From NCBI RefSeq assembly GCF_000025985.1, contig NC_003228.3, positions 2,046,001-2,110,000 on the forward strand: DNA of 64,000 nt, given 5' to 3'. The notes below the pieces were generated by a model. That model had not been told where the DNA came from, ran no database searches, and saw only the letters and a list, made by a program, of their open reading frames with translations. Positions 1 to 7,561 of this stretch are shown in pieces; position 1 is the stretch's first letter; every line of letters begins with the position of its first letter. The translations under genes and the position numbers were made by a program. The stretch comes from Bacteroides fragilis NCTC 9343 (lineage in GTDB: Bacteria; Bacteroidota; Bacteroidia; Bacteroidales; Bacteroidaceae).

Positions 1-191
1 AAAGCAACAATCCAACTGAAATAGCGAAACATCAACGGTGTTCCAAGCGGTACGAGTATGGCAAAGAGCCAGCAAAAGAGCAACAGCATACGCCCGTTAA
101 GGTTGGTATGCTCCCTTTCGTGCCATATCTCGGCTACATACCACATATAGTCGATGAAGCAGAACCGGTATTTGCGATTGTCCTTATCCAT
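1..191 (-). CDS. Small membrane protein, 3' part beyond the window
   Basis: A reading frame begins with ATG at 191 and stays open to base 1 (63 codons visible). The N-terminal half is charged and aromatic (MDKDNRKYRFCFIDYMWY), and a hydrophobic segment (LLLFCWLFAILVPLG) follows near residues 36 to 50, so an inner-membrane protein is likely. It lies on the same strand as the mob genes, beyond a likely terminator, so it is probably a separate unit of the ICE. I do not recognise the family. Confidence 0.45.
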   Translation of the reverse strand, partial: MDKDNRKYRFCFIDYMWYVAEIWHEREHTNLNGRMLLLFCWLFAILVPLGTPLMFRYFSWIVA

Positions 192-258
192 ATCATTACA
201 AAAATAATGTATTTTGCCCACTTAACCATTACTTCATGCCGAAAAACACCATACCCGA

Positions 259-292
259 TAAAAAGAACCTCGCCGGCTTGTTCTTGCCGACG
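259..292 (-). terminator. Rho-independent terminator after mobC
   Basis: Just past the mobC stop, the minus strand can form a 7-bp stem (CGTCGGC with GCCGGCG, one G-T pair) with an 8-nt loop. A T-rich tract follows (complement of bases 259 to 268). It would end the mobA-mobB-mobC transcript before the next gene. Confidence 0.55.
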
Positions 293-306
293 GGGTATTT
301 TTATCC

Positions 307-2313
307 TCACTTGTCCTTAATCAGATGCGACAGCTCCGGATCAGCCTTGATGCGCCCGATTTCGTCAGCGACAATCTGCCTGACCTCGCTCTTGATGCGG
401 TAGTAGTTGGCGTCGATCTGCTGCTGCATGGTGTCGTTGCCATCCTTGTCGGTGAAGTCGATGATCTGCGGTATCTTCACGTAGCGGGCGGTCTCCCGCC
501 TGACCTGCTCGTTATCCACTACAATCTCGGCATGGAAAATCTTCTGCTCGATGCGCTCGTCGAAATTGTCGGCTACCGCACCGACGAACATACCCTGCGT
601 GAGGTTGGAAATCTTGCTCGCCGGGATAAGGCTGTCCATCTGGGTGTTGATGGAGACGGAGGTCTCGTTCCGGTTGATGGTCATGTTCTGCCGTTTCTGC
701 AAGACCTTGCCGAAACGCTCGGACAGTGTCTTGGCGGTTTCGGCAACTACCTGACCTGCAAATACATTGCCGACGGTATTACAGATTACAGCGGACTCTT
801 TGTCTCCGTAATCACGCTTCAACTGGCTAAAATCCTGAAAGCCGAGCATGACGGCTACCTTGTTGCTTCGGGCGGTGGCAATCAGGTTATCCAGCCCACG
901 CATGTAGATGGTGGGCAGCTCGTCGATAATCACGGCGGATTTGAGCCGTTTCTTCTTGTTGATGAGCTTCACGATGCGGGAGTTGTACAGTCCCAACGCC
1001 GCCCCGTAAATGCCCTGCCTGTCGGGATTGTTACCGACTACCAGCACTTTCGGCTCTTCGGGATTGTTGATGTCGAGGGTGAAATCGTCCGCCGTCATCA
1101 CCCAATAGAGAGCCGGGGAAATCATGCGGGAAAGCGGTATCTTGGCACTGGCAATCTGCCCCTGCAACTGCTCCACCGCCGAGGATTCCCATGCGTCCAT
1201 AAAGGGAGAAAGGTAGTTCTCCAGCTCCGGATACGAGGTGAGGATAGGGAAAATGTCGGCGTACTTGCGGTTCAGGAACTCGATGGCATGGGGAAAGGTG
1301 CAATACTTGCCGTTCTTGTAGATTTTGAGATACCATATAATACTGGCTAACAGAATGATAGGCGATTCCACGAAGAAGTCGCCCTGCTTGGAAATCCACG
1401 TGCGGTTCAAATTTAACATAATCGTGTAGGCACTCTCGTAGGCATCGGATATGTCGGTCATGAAGTCCGGGTGGATGGGGTTGCAGCGGTGGCTCTCCCT
1501 CGGGTTGTCGAAGTTTATCACGTAGAACTTGGGCTTGACCTTGTAGCCGTCCAAATGGGCGAGCAAGTGGTTGTAGGCTATCTCGGAGAGGTCGGGGTAC
1601 TTGAAATCATACAGGAAAAGCGAATAGCCCTTCTCGATGGTCTGTTTTATGTACTGGTTGATTATCGCATAGGACTTGCCCGAACCGGGCGTGCCCAAGA
1701 CCATCGTCGCACGGAAGGGATTGACAAGGTTGATCCATCCGTCATACGCCCTGCCCCTGAACCAGAAGCGGGTGCGGAGGTTGACGGAATACTCGTTCTC
1801 CTTCAGCTCGGTCTCCTGCATGAAGGATTCGTTCTCGACGTTGAACACGTCTTCGAGCAGGTCGGTCTTCAGCAGGCGGGACATCCACAGCCCCGCCATG
1901 AGCAGGCAGATATACCCGGCGGTAAGGGTGGCGATATACAGCACGGTGTCCGCCGGAAACGGCAGAGGAAGGGTGAGCAACCACCCGTTGCCGAAAAAGA
2001 GCAGCAAGCCGGACACGCCGCAAAGGATGATCCTGCGCCACGTGATTTTCTGTTCCTTCACGCCCTTTGTGCCGAGGCAGCTAAGGGCGAGGAACAGCAC
2101 GGCGAAGAGCTTCGTCCAGAGGATATTGGAGAACAGCCCGGCGGTACGCTGGAAGCCGAGCAATATCCTATCGACCACGCCGATGTCGATGCCCCACTCC
2201 CGGACGGACTGGTAACAGAACCAATAGATATTGATGACTACAAATAAAATGCTTATCGCACGCATGAACTCCATGACTTTGGCGAGTCCACGCAAATCGT
2301 CTTCATTTTGCAT
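307..2313 (-). CDS. mobC: MobC, type IV coupling protein (TraG/VirD4-like) with YWFCY domain
   Basis: This inner-membrane ATPase would couple the relaxase-DNA complex to the mating channel. The frame extends upstream to 2400, but the ATG at 2313 gives the family N-terminus (MQNEDDLRGLAKVMEF) and leaves out a hairpin-derived extension. Residues 20 to 145 hold membrane helices, including the diagnostic IYWFCY. Walker A is near residues 207 to 214 (GTPGSGKS), and a Walker B-like VIIDELP precedes a VMLGFQDFSQL segment typical of VirD4/TraG proteins. The length is 668 aa, normal for Bacteroides coupling proteins. It is the last gene of the mobA-mobB-mobC block, 323 bp from mobB, a gap with a strong hairpin. 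The name follows CTnDOT usage. Confidence 0.92.
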   Translation of the reverse strand: MQNEDDLRGLAKVMEFMRAISILFVVINIYWFCYQSVREWGIDIGVVDRILLGFQRTAGLFSNILWTKLFAVLFLALSCLGTKGVKEQKITWRRIILCGVSGLLLFFGNGWLLTLPLPFPADTVLYIATLTAGYICLLMAGLWMSRLLKTDLLEDVFNVENESFMQETELKENEYSVNLRTRFWFRGRAYDGWINLVNPFRATMVLGTPGSGKSYAIINQYIKQTIEKGYSLFLYDFKYPDLSEIAYNHLLAHLDGYKVKPKFYVINFDNPRESHRCNPIHPDFMTDISDAYESAYTIMLNLNRTWISKQGDFFVESPIILLASIIWYLKIYKNGKYCTFPHAIEFLNRKYADIFPILTSYPELENYLSPFMDAWESSAVEQLQGQIASAKIPLSRMISPALYWVMTADDFTLDINNPEEPKVLVVGNNPDRQGIYGAALGLYNSRIVKLINKKKRLKSAVIIDELPTIYMRGLDNLIATARSNKVAVMLGFQDFSQLKRDYGDKESAVICNTVGNVFAGQVVAETAKTLSERFGKVLQKRQNMTINRNETSVSINTQMDSLIPASKISNLTQGMFVGAVADNFDERIEQKIFHAEIVVDNEQVRRETARYVKIPQIIDFTDKDGNDTMQQQIDANYYRIKSEVRQIVADEIGRIKADPELSHLIKDK

Positions 2314-2636
2314 AATTCGTTGAAAATTAATGATAAAACTTCGTTTTATTATGTATATGTACTTTTTCTTTTGTCTTGACACAAAAGAAAAAGATACCAA
2401 AAAGAAAAAGTCAAGACTGCATTTTCGCAGCTACTCTCTTCCTGCGTTTCGCTAAAGAAAAAGAATTGCCTACGGCGAAAGTCCTACGTTCGGCATAGCC
2501 CAAACATGTTTGGCTCTGCTCTCACTTAAACGGACTTTTCGCTTCGCTCAAACAGCTTTTTCTTTTTAACGCTACACTCCGGTCGTTCGCTTTACGCTGC
2601 GAAAATGAGGTCGGTATGCCATGCGGATGGGCATTG
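2314..2636. other. mobB-mobC intergenic region
   Basis: No convincing gene is present. The stretch holds a perfect 13-bp hairpin at 2362-2393 and tracts of AAAGAAAAAG and CTTTTTCTTTTT type. Short open frames here are low-complexity Lys/Ser/Phe shadows. It may act as an attenuator or processing site between relaxase and coupling-protein genes. Confidence 0.5.
2362..2393. repeat. Perfect 13-bp inverted repeat of the AAAGAAA family
   Basis: CTTTTTCTTTTGT at 2362-2374 pairs perfectly with ACAAAAGAAAAAG at 2381-2393 around a 6-nt loop. It is the first member of a family of CTTTCTTT/AAAGAAAG elements that recur between ICE genes (19,451; 20,191; 21,206; 23,071). Confidence 0.7.
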
Positions 2637-3932
2637 TTACTGTTGCCTTCCATATTTGCGTTTTTTCTTCCTTTTTCGGAGCGGTACGGGCTGGTCGCCG
2701 GACGCTCCGCCGGGTACGGGGGCAAAGAGATTGAAGGCGGCCGCCACATTCTGGGTGGTGCCGTCCTTGTGGTCGGGACGGTAGCCGGTATCCTGTCCGT
2801 CCCATTGGGATATGTCCGTATGCTCCTGCTGCCGGGTGGGATGTTCCACTTCGGCGGAGGGTTGCGGCAGGTGAATGCCTTCCTGCCCGGCGAAAAGGTC
2901 GTTGAACACACCTGCGGAGAACTCCTTGCCCAGACGGGAGCCGTTGAAGACGGCTTTGGCGGCATGGTCGATGAAGGTCGCCCCATAGATGCGCCCGGTT
3001 TCATTCTGACGGAATACCACGCCGATACCCTGCCGCATGAGTTCCCGCTCGAACTGCGCCCGGTCATGCCCTGCGGTCTGCATGGCGGCGGCAACCTTTC
3101 CGGCGGTGGCGGCGGCGACCTCCTTGTGGGTCTTTTCCCATGCGGCAGCGTTGTGCATCCGCCTTTCGAGGGCTGCGACGCCCGTCTCCTTGCCGAACAC
3201 GGAGGACTTGAAAGGCTTGCCGATCTTGTTGCCCTCCCTGTCGGTTGCCGAATAGGTCAAGCCGTGATACTCCCGTCCGCCGTATTCCCCCTTCACCTCG
3301 TCCACCGTGATGCCGTAAAGGGAAAGCACCGCCCTGTATTCGCCCAATGTACGGAAACGCCACTCCCGGGCTATCGGGCGGATGACTCCCGCCAACTGCC
3401 CCTTGAGGTTGCCGTCCCCGTAACCGACGGGCGACAAGGGCAGCCCCTCCTTCCACTGCTTGGGCGTAGCCAGAACAAGACCGAACTGCCGTTCCAGCTC
3501 CCGGCAAACCTTCATCGAACGTCCGTGCTCGTAGCTGTCGGAAATCGCCCGCCCGGTTTCGTCCACCCGGACGGAGACGATGTGCAGGTGCTCCCGCCCG
3601 ATGTCGTTGTGGCGATAGACGATATAGGGCTGGTCGCCGAAGCCCATGCGCCGCATGTACTCCTCCGCCAAGCTGACAAACCGCTCCTCGCTCAAGCAAT
3701 CCTTCGGGTCGGGATTGAGGGAGATGTGCAGGACGGGCTTCTCGGTCTTGCGGTTGGCTGTCAGGTAGTCGCCGAACGAGCGGGAAAGATGCCCTATCGT
3801 GTAGGGGTTATCGCCCTGCGGCTCGATAATCCGGCTGGTGAAAAGCACGTCGGCGTGCCGTTCGTCCACCTTCAACTGGTTGTAGGCAAGCACCCCGTAC
3901 AGGCTGCTGCCGTGCGAAATCTTGGCTATCAT
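2637..3932 (-). CDS. mobB: MobB relaxase (relaxase/mobilisation nuclease, MobP-like)
   Basis: This enzyme would nick oriT and stay bound to the transferred strand. The chosen ATG at 3932 gives MIAKISHGSSLYGVLAYNQ, a typical relaxase start with a candidate catalytic Tyr (Y12 or Y17); it overlaps the mobA stop as ATGA, which supports translational coupling. A metal-binding motif lies at residues 106 to 117 (YRHNDIGREHLH, the H-x-D and H-x-H pattern). The C-terminal 130 residues are basic and low in conservation and end in a KRKKKRK stretch. The protein is 431 aa. An open frame extends upstream to 4079 but lies inside mobA. The symbol follows CTnDOT naming. Confidence 0.9.
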   Translation of the reverse strand: MIAKISHGSSLYGVLAYNQLKVDERHADVLFTSRIIEPQGDNPYTIGHLSRSFGDYLTANRKTEKPVLHISLNPDPKDCLSEERFVSLAEEYMRRMGFGDQPYIVYRHNDIGREHLHIVSVRVDETGRAISDSYEHGRSMKVCRELERQFGLVLATPKQWKEGLPLSPVGYGDGNLKGQLAGVIRPIAREWRFRTLGEYRAVLSLYGITVDEVKGEYGGREYHGLTYSATDREGNKIGKPFKSSVFGKETGVAALERRMHNAAAWEKTHKEVAAATAGKVAAAMQTAGHDRAQFERELMRQGIGVVFRQNETGRIYGATFIDHAAKAVFNGSRLGKEFSAGVFNDLFAGQEGIHLPQPSAEVEHPTRQQEHTDISQWDGQDTGYRPDHKDGTTQNVAAAFNLFAPVPGGASGDQPVPLRKRKKKRKYGRQQ

Positions 3933-4360
3933 CGGACGGGGTATTTGCTTTGGAACTCCTCCACCAGTGCGGAAATCCGCTTGCTGAGTTCCACCAGTTC
4001 GAGGGTGTGCCGCTCCAGCTTGTAGAGGAAAGCGAGGGCTTTCTTCTCCGAGAAATTGGATTTGAGCGCACGCACGCATTGGTTGTAGTTCGTGCCTATG
4101 GCACGGAACTGCGAGTGGAAAGTGGTCAGGCGCATGTAGAAATCCTGCGTCCCCTTATCCAGTTTAATGACCTTAATCTCCCTGCCAAAAAGTGCGGAAA
4201 CGATAAACTCCGCCTTGGTCGCCTTGCCCGACTCGTCGAAAAGCGCGAGGAAACGGGCGTTGTCCCCGTCGTCCAGACGGAACACGTAGCGGTGGCGCAT
4301 CTTGTCGGGCTTGGGCTTTCGCCCGTGGTTGCCCGCATACTTCTTCTGGTTGTCCATCAT
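3929..4360 (-). CDS. mobA: MobA, relaxosome accessory protein (MobC-family fold, PF05713-like)
   Basis: A small DNA-binding accessory that helps the relaxase recognise oriT. The protein is 143 aa from the ATG at 4360 (an alternative ATG is at 4357). The longer frame to 4723 is rejected because its first 120 residues read through non-coding DNA. The C-terminal half has the signature GTNYNQCVRALKS near residues 88 to 100, matching the G-x-N-x-NQ motif of mobilisation accessory proteins. A basic N-terminus (GRKPKPDKMRHRY) and a beta-strand/helix start suggest a ribbon-helix-helix. The stop overlaps mobB's ATG by 4 nt. It lies directly beside the likely oriT. Confidence 0.85.
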   Translation of the reverse strand: MMDNQKKYAGNHGRKPKPDKMRHRYVFRLDDGDNARFLALFDESGKATKAEFIVSALFGREIKVIKLDKGTQDFYMRLTTFHSQFRAIGTNYNQCVRALKSNFSEKKALAFLYKLERHTLELVELSKRISALVEEFQSKYPVR

Positions 4361-4789
4361 CCTGTAAAATTTTAAGTGAAACATGGTCTGAAAACGCCGT
4401 ATGCCTACGGCTCTCCCCCGTGAGCAGCCCCCGACTCCGGAGGGGGATGCCACATCGAGGGGGCAAGGTGGTGGTGAGGCACGAAATTCATTTCGAGTGC
4501 CGCAGCACACAACTTGCCATTTTCGTTTGAAAATAAAATCCGTCCTGCCGGACAGATTGGGGATGCCCTTGCCTGCTGCGGAGTGCCGGGGCACTCCCTC
4601 GGGCGGTTGCCGCTCTTTTCCATTCTTACTCCATTTTGGTTTCCGCCTGCAAAGTAACAGTCCTTTTCCCGTCCGGACACCATACCCGGATGCGACAAAC
4701 CTACGGGTGGAAAGACAATGCACGACACGCTGATAATCAAACGGATAAACTACCGGTATTTTGATATTCCTTTGCGCCGTGGAAGCGGT
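4361..4789. other. Candidate oriT region
   Basis: No gene is supported in this 429-bp stretch, which sits between divergent mobA and traA, the usual place for a Bacteroides ICE transfer origin. It contains a perfect 6-bp hairpin (GCCGTA, loop TGCC, TACGGC) at 4396-4411. A CCCCC/GGGGG inverted repeat at 4428-4446 encloses the palindrome CTCCGGAG. A G-rich direct run follows. Overlapping open frames on both strands here look like chance. The nick site cannot be placed by eye. Confidence 0.5.
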
Positions 4790-5135
4790 GAAACGACTGT
4801 CCGGATAGACAAGGAAACAGCCGGATAGCCGACCGGACGGACAGCCGAACGGCTGATTGTCTTGCCGGACAAACGGACGGACAACCGGATAACCAGCCGG
4901 ATGATCGGCTAAACAGCCAAACGGCTAAATGACTAAACGGCTAAACGGTCAAACGGCTGAACAGCCGGACAAGCGGACAGCCGGATGATTGGATGGATGC
5001 CGGGCTGAATGTATGACCGGATGCCTGAACGAATGAACGGACGAATGAACGGCAGAGTGGCTGAAAAGCTGACCGATTGAGTGAACAGAGAAGCGGCTGC
5101 ACGGGCAGCCGGATGAATAACCAACAGAATGACGA
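4790..5135. repeat. Degenerate 8-bp repeat array upstream of traA
   Basis: About 40 consecutive units keep an 8-bp register with no gaps, for example TAAACGGC, TAAACGGT, CAAACGGC, TGAACAGC, CGGACAAG, CGGACAGC. The loose consensus is YRRACGGC. The clearest part is about 4880 to 4990; the register drifts on in weaker form up to the traA start. Such phased short units are typical of binding arrays for ribbon-helix-helix proteins and of centromere-like sites. The neighbours are a ParA-like gene and an RHH-like gene. Confidence 0.75.
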
Positions 5136-5916
5136 TATGGACAGACAGACATTGAACGTGGCTTTCGCCACACAGAAAGGCGGCAGCGGCAAGACGGCTA
5201 TCACGGTGCTGGTGGCGGGCTACCTGCACTACCGCTTGGGGTGTCCGTTAGCGGTGATCGACTGCGACTTCCCGCAGTACAGCCTGTACGAGATGCGGGA
5301 GCGGGACAGCCGGGCGGTACTGGAGAACGAACACCTGAAACGGGCGGCTTACGAACAGATGCGGCAGCCGGGGCGTGCCGCCTATCCGGTGCGCAAGTGC
5401 CGGGTGGAACAAGCCCCCGACACGGCAAGGGAGCTGGCGGCGGAAGGCTGCTACGACCTGCTCTTCTTCGACCTGCCGGGCACGGTGAACTCGGCGGGCA
5501 TCCTGCGCACGATCGCACAGATGGACTACATCTTCGCCCCGGTGAGTGCGGACAAGGCGGTGCTGGAAAGCACGCTCTCCTTCCTCGACGTGCTGCAACG
5601 GATGATGCTGGGCAAGGAGACGAGCCGCCTGAAGGGGCTTTACCTTTTCTGGAACCAAGTCGACAAGCGGGAAACGAGCGGGCTGTACGAGAAGTACGGG
5701 CAGGTGGTCGCCGACATGGGGCTGCCGATGCTGCAAACCCGCATCCCCGACACGAAACGCTTCCGCAAGGAGGCGGACGGCACGGGACGGACGGTGTTCC
5801 GCTCCACGCTGCTGGCTCCCGACAGGCGGATGTTGGCAGGCAGCGGCATCCCCGAACTGACCCGTGAGATAGCGACCATCCTCAAACTGGAAGGCTATGA
5901 AGAGACAGCGGAATGA
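5113..5916 (+). CDS. traA: TraA, ParA/MinD-like P-loop ATPase
   Basis: First gene of the transfer operon; a ParA-type ATPase possibly concerned with element partition or with placing the transfer machinery. The deviant Walker A is clear (QKGGSGKTA, residues 21 to 29 from the ATG at 5113). A switch/Walker B-like LLFFDLPGTVNSAG lies about 100 residues on, and the C-terminal region fits the fold. ATG at 5137 is an equally plausible start; the TTG at 5077 is less likely. The protein is 267 aa. It overlaps the next gene by 20 nt. The upstream 8-bp array runs right up to it, as in type Ib partition loci. Confidence 0.85.
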   Translation: MNNQQNDDMDRQTLNVAFATQKGGSGKTAITVLVAGYLHYRLGCPLAVIDCDFPQYSLYEMRERDSRAVLENEHLKRAAYEQMRQPGRAAYPVRKCRVEQAPDTARELAAEGCYDLLFFDLPGTVNSAGILRTIAQMDYIFAPVSADKAVLESTLSFLDVLQRMMLGKETSRLKGLYLFWNQVDKRETSGLYEKYGQVVADMGLPMLQTRIPDTKRFRKEADGTGRTVFRSTLLAPDRRMLAGSGIPELTREIATILKLEGYEETAE

Positions 5917-6301
5917 GAAGCCCATCGACGAGGAGCTGCTGATGCGGATGATGGCGGGCGAGGCGGCAGGGACGGGAGAACCGGGAACCGGAAAGGAGGA
6001 AACCGCCGTGCCGGTAGAGAAGGCGCAGGAAGGGAAGGCGGCGGAGACAAGACGGCGCAAGGGAAGGCAGGCGGACTACGAGACGACCTTCCTCAAGGGC
6101 ATGGACATCCCCGCCCGCTACGGCAAGCCGGTCTATGTGCGCCGTGAGTACCACGAGCGCATCGCCAAAATCTCGGTGATGCTGACGGGCGGCAAGGTGT
6201 CGCTCTCGGCATACATCGACAACGTGCTGGCGCAGCACTTCGAGCAATACCGGGAGGAGATCGAGGCGGCATACGCCGGGAAACTGGAGAACCTCTTTTA
6301 A
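5897..6301 (+). CDS. DUF3408 protein (TraB/TraC-like), probable ribbon-helix-helix DNA-binding protein
   Basis: A 134-aa protein with a charged, disordered first half and a folded C-terminus. Residues about 80 to 125 read as strand-helix-turn-helix: VYVRREYHERIAKIS, then VSLSAYIDNVLAQHFEQY, the spacing expected of a ribbon-helix-helix. In family terms this is DUF3408, always found in Bacteroides tra operons next to the ParA-like gene. It overlaps traA by 20 nt, so both are probably made together. My inference is that the pair acts like ParA plus a small RHH centromere-binding partner on the upstream 8-bp array. The RHH reading is by eye only. Confidence 0.75.
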   Translation: MKRQRNEKPIDEELLMRMMAGEAAGTGEPGTGKEETAVPVEKAQEGKAAETRRRKGRQADYETTFLKGMDIPARYGKPVYVRREYHERIAKISVMLTGGKVSLSAYIDNVLAQHFEQYREEIEAAYAGKLENLF

Positions 6302-6320
6302 ATAGGAAGGAGGAAACGGC

Positions 6321-6908
6321 ATGATACTGAAATTATCGCTCACCGTCCTGCTGCTCTATTACCTCGCCGTGCTGTGGAAATACTACCGGCAGGACATCGC
6401 CGGGATATTCGGGACAGCGGAAACGGACGAAGACACGGACGGAACGGGAAAGGAGCCGGGGCAACCGGGCGAGCCGTACACGGTCATGGGAGAAAGCACC
6501 TACCTGCCCTTCGCAGCGGAGGACGGGGAGGAAGCGGCAGCCGGAGCCGTGGACGAACCCGCCACGGAGGACGACGGGGCGGACTACTCCGACATCGAGC
6601 CGGAGGAGGACGAGGAGGAGACGGACTATGAACCCACGCCGGAGGAGATCCGGGCACTGGAGGAGGAAGAGGAATTAGGGGCTTATTACCCGGACGGCAA
6701 CCCCGACTTCGCCACGGGGTACTCCTTCGATGACCTGAAAAAGGTGCGCCGGGTACTGGTGTCGGACGATGCGGGCGAAAAGGCGGAGCGGGAAGCCCGT
6801 GAGGTGCTGCCGTCCGTGATGGGGTCGGACATCTGGGAGGCGATGCTGGACGAGTTCGAGGGCGCACGTGAGCGTGTCGCCCGGCTGATGGACAACCATA
6901 ATGTTTAA
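6321..6908 (+). CDS. Acidic single-pass membrane protein of the transfer operon (TraD position)
   Basis: A 195-aa protein with one N-terminal membrane helix (LSLTVLLLYYLAVLWKYY, residues 5 to 22), then a strongly acidic, probably disordered region to about residue 125 (runs of E and D). The C-terminal 70 residues are predicted helical, from FDDLKKVRRVL onward. It lies between the DUF3408 gene and traE with 19-bp gaps on each side, the place of traD in CTnDOT-like operons. The acidic tail may bind a basic partner. I cannot assign a biochemical role. Confidence 0.7.
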   Translation: MILKLSLTVLLLYYLAVLWKYYRQDIAGIFGTAETDEDTDGTGKEPGQPGEPYTVMGESTYLPFAAEDGEEAAAGAVDEPATEDDGADYSDIEPEEDEEETDYEPTPEEIRALEEEEELGAYYPDGNPDFATGYSFDDLKKVRRVLVSDDAGEKAEREAREVLPSVMGSDIWEAMLDEFEGARERVARLMDNHNV

Positions 6909-6926
6909 TTAAAATTTTAAAGACAA

Positions 6927-7226
6927 ATGAAACAGAAAAGAATCTTTTTTACGGCGGCCTGCATACTGGCTGCCGTGGGCGCAATGGCGCAGGGAAACGG
7001 GCAGGCGGGCATCACCGAAGCCACGCAGATGGTCACCTCGTATTTTGAGCCGGGGACGAAACTGATTTACGCCATCGGTGCGGTGGTCGGCTTGATCGGC
7101 GGGGTGAAAGTGTACGGGAAGTTCAGCGCCGGCGATCCGGACGTGAGCAAAGTCGCCGCAAGCTGGTTCGGAGCCTGCATCTTCCTGATCGTGGCGGCTA
7201 CCATCCTCCGTTCGTTCTTCCTGTAA
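6927..7226 (+). CDS. traE: TraE, DUF4134 VirB2-like pilin-type subunit
   Basis: A 99-aa protein with a signal peptide (MKQKRIFFTAACILAAVGAMAQ) and two hydrophobic segments (LIYAIGAVVGLIGGVKVYG and GACIFLIVAATILRSFFL). This is the layout of VirB2/TrbC pilins and of the DUF4134 family called TraE in Bacteroides elements. It is likely the mating-pilus or channel subunit in the inner membrane. It begins 18 bp after the acidic protein gene and ends 11 bp before traF. Confidence 0.88.
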   Translation: MKQKRIFFTAACILAAVGAMAQGNGQAGITEATQMVTSYFEPGTKLIYAIGAVVGLIGGVKVYGKFSAGDPDVSKVAASWFGACIFLIVAATILRSFFL

Positions 7227-7237
7227 AACAGCGGACT

Positions 7238-7561
7238 ATGGACTTGGAAATCAACAAGGGGATCGGCAGGAACGTGGAGTTCAAGGGGCTGGAAAGCCAG
7301 TACCTCTTCATCTTCTGCGGCGGTCTGCTCGCCGTGTTCGTGGTGTTCGTCATCCTGTACATGGCGGGCGTGAACCAGTGGGTGTGCATCGGCTTCGGCG
7401 TGGCTGCGGCTACGCTGCTGGTATGGCTGACCTTCCGGCTGAACGCCCGGTACGGCACGCACGGGCTGATGAAGGCAGCCGCCCGCAGGCGGCATCCGAG
7501 GTACGTGGTGAACCGCCTGAAAATCCCCCGATTATTCACCTTTAAACACTGGCAAGAATGA
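7238..7561 (+). CDS. traF: TraF, DUF4133 VirB3-like membrane protein
   Basis: A 107-aa protein with two adjacent membrane helices at residues 25 to 68 (FIFCGGLLAVFVVFVILYM; VCIGFGVAAATLLVWLTF) and a basic C-terminus. Size, topology and position between the pilin-type gene and the VirB4-type ATPase fit DUF4133/TraF, the VirB3 counterpart. The stop TGA overlaps the traG ATG (ATGA), consistent with the tight VirB3-VirB4 partnership. Confidence 0.88.
   Translation: MDLEINKGIGRNVEFKGLESQYLFIFCGGLLAVFVVFVILYMAGVNQWVCIGFGVAAATLLVWLTFRLNARYGTHGLMKAAARRRHPRYVVNRLKIPRLFTFKHWQE

Noticed and set aside
2616..4025. 469-aa plus-strand frame opposite the relaxase gene
   Set aside because: Antisense of mobB; the long open frame is an effect of high GC and codon bias.
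4405..4740. 111-aa frame upstream of mobA
   Set aside because: It overlaps the oriT-like hairpins and lacks any recognisable pattern.
4880..5000. The AAACGGCT units as a CRISPR array
   Set aside because: The unit is only 8 bp, degenerate and without spacers; no cas genes are in the window.
4933..5229. Ser/His/Phe-rich minus-strand frames inside the 8-bp array
   Set aside because: They arise from the 8-bp periodicity (all three frames are open) and have no natural protein pattern.
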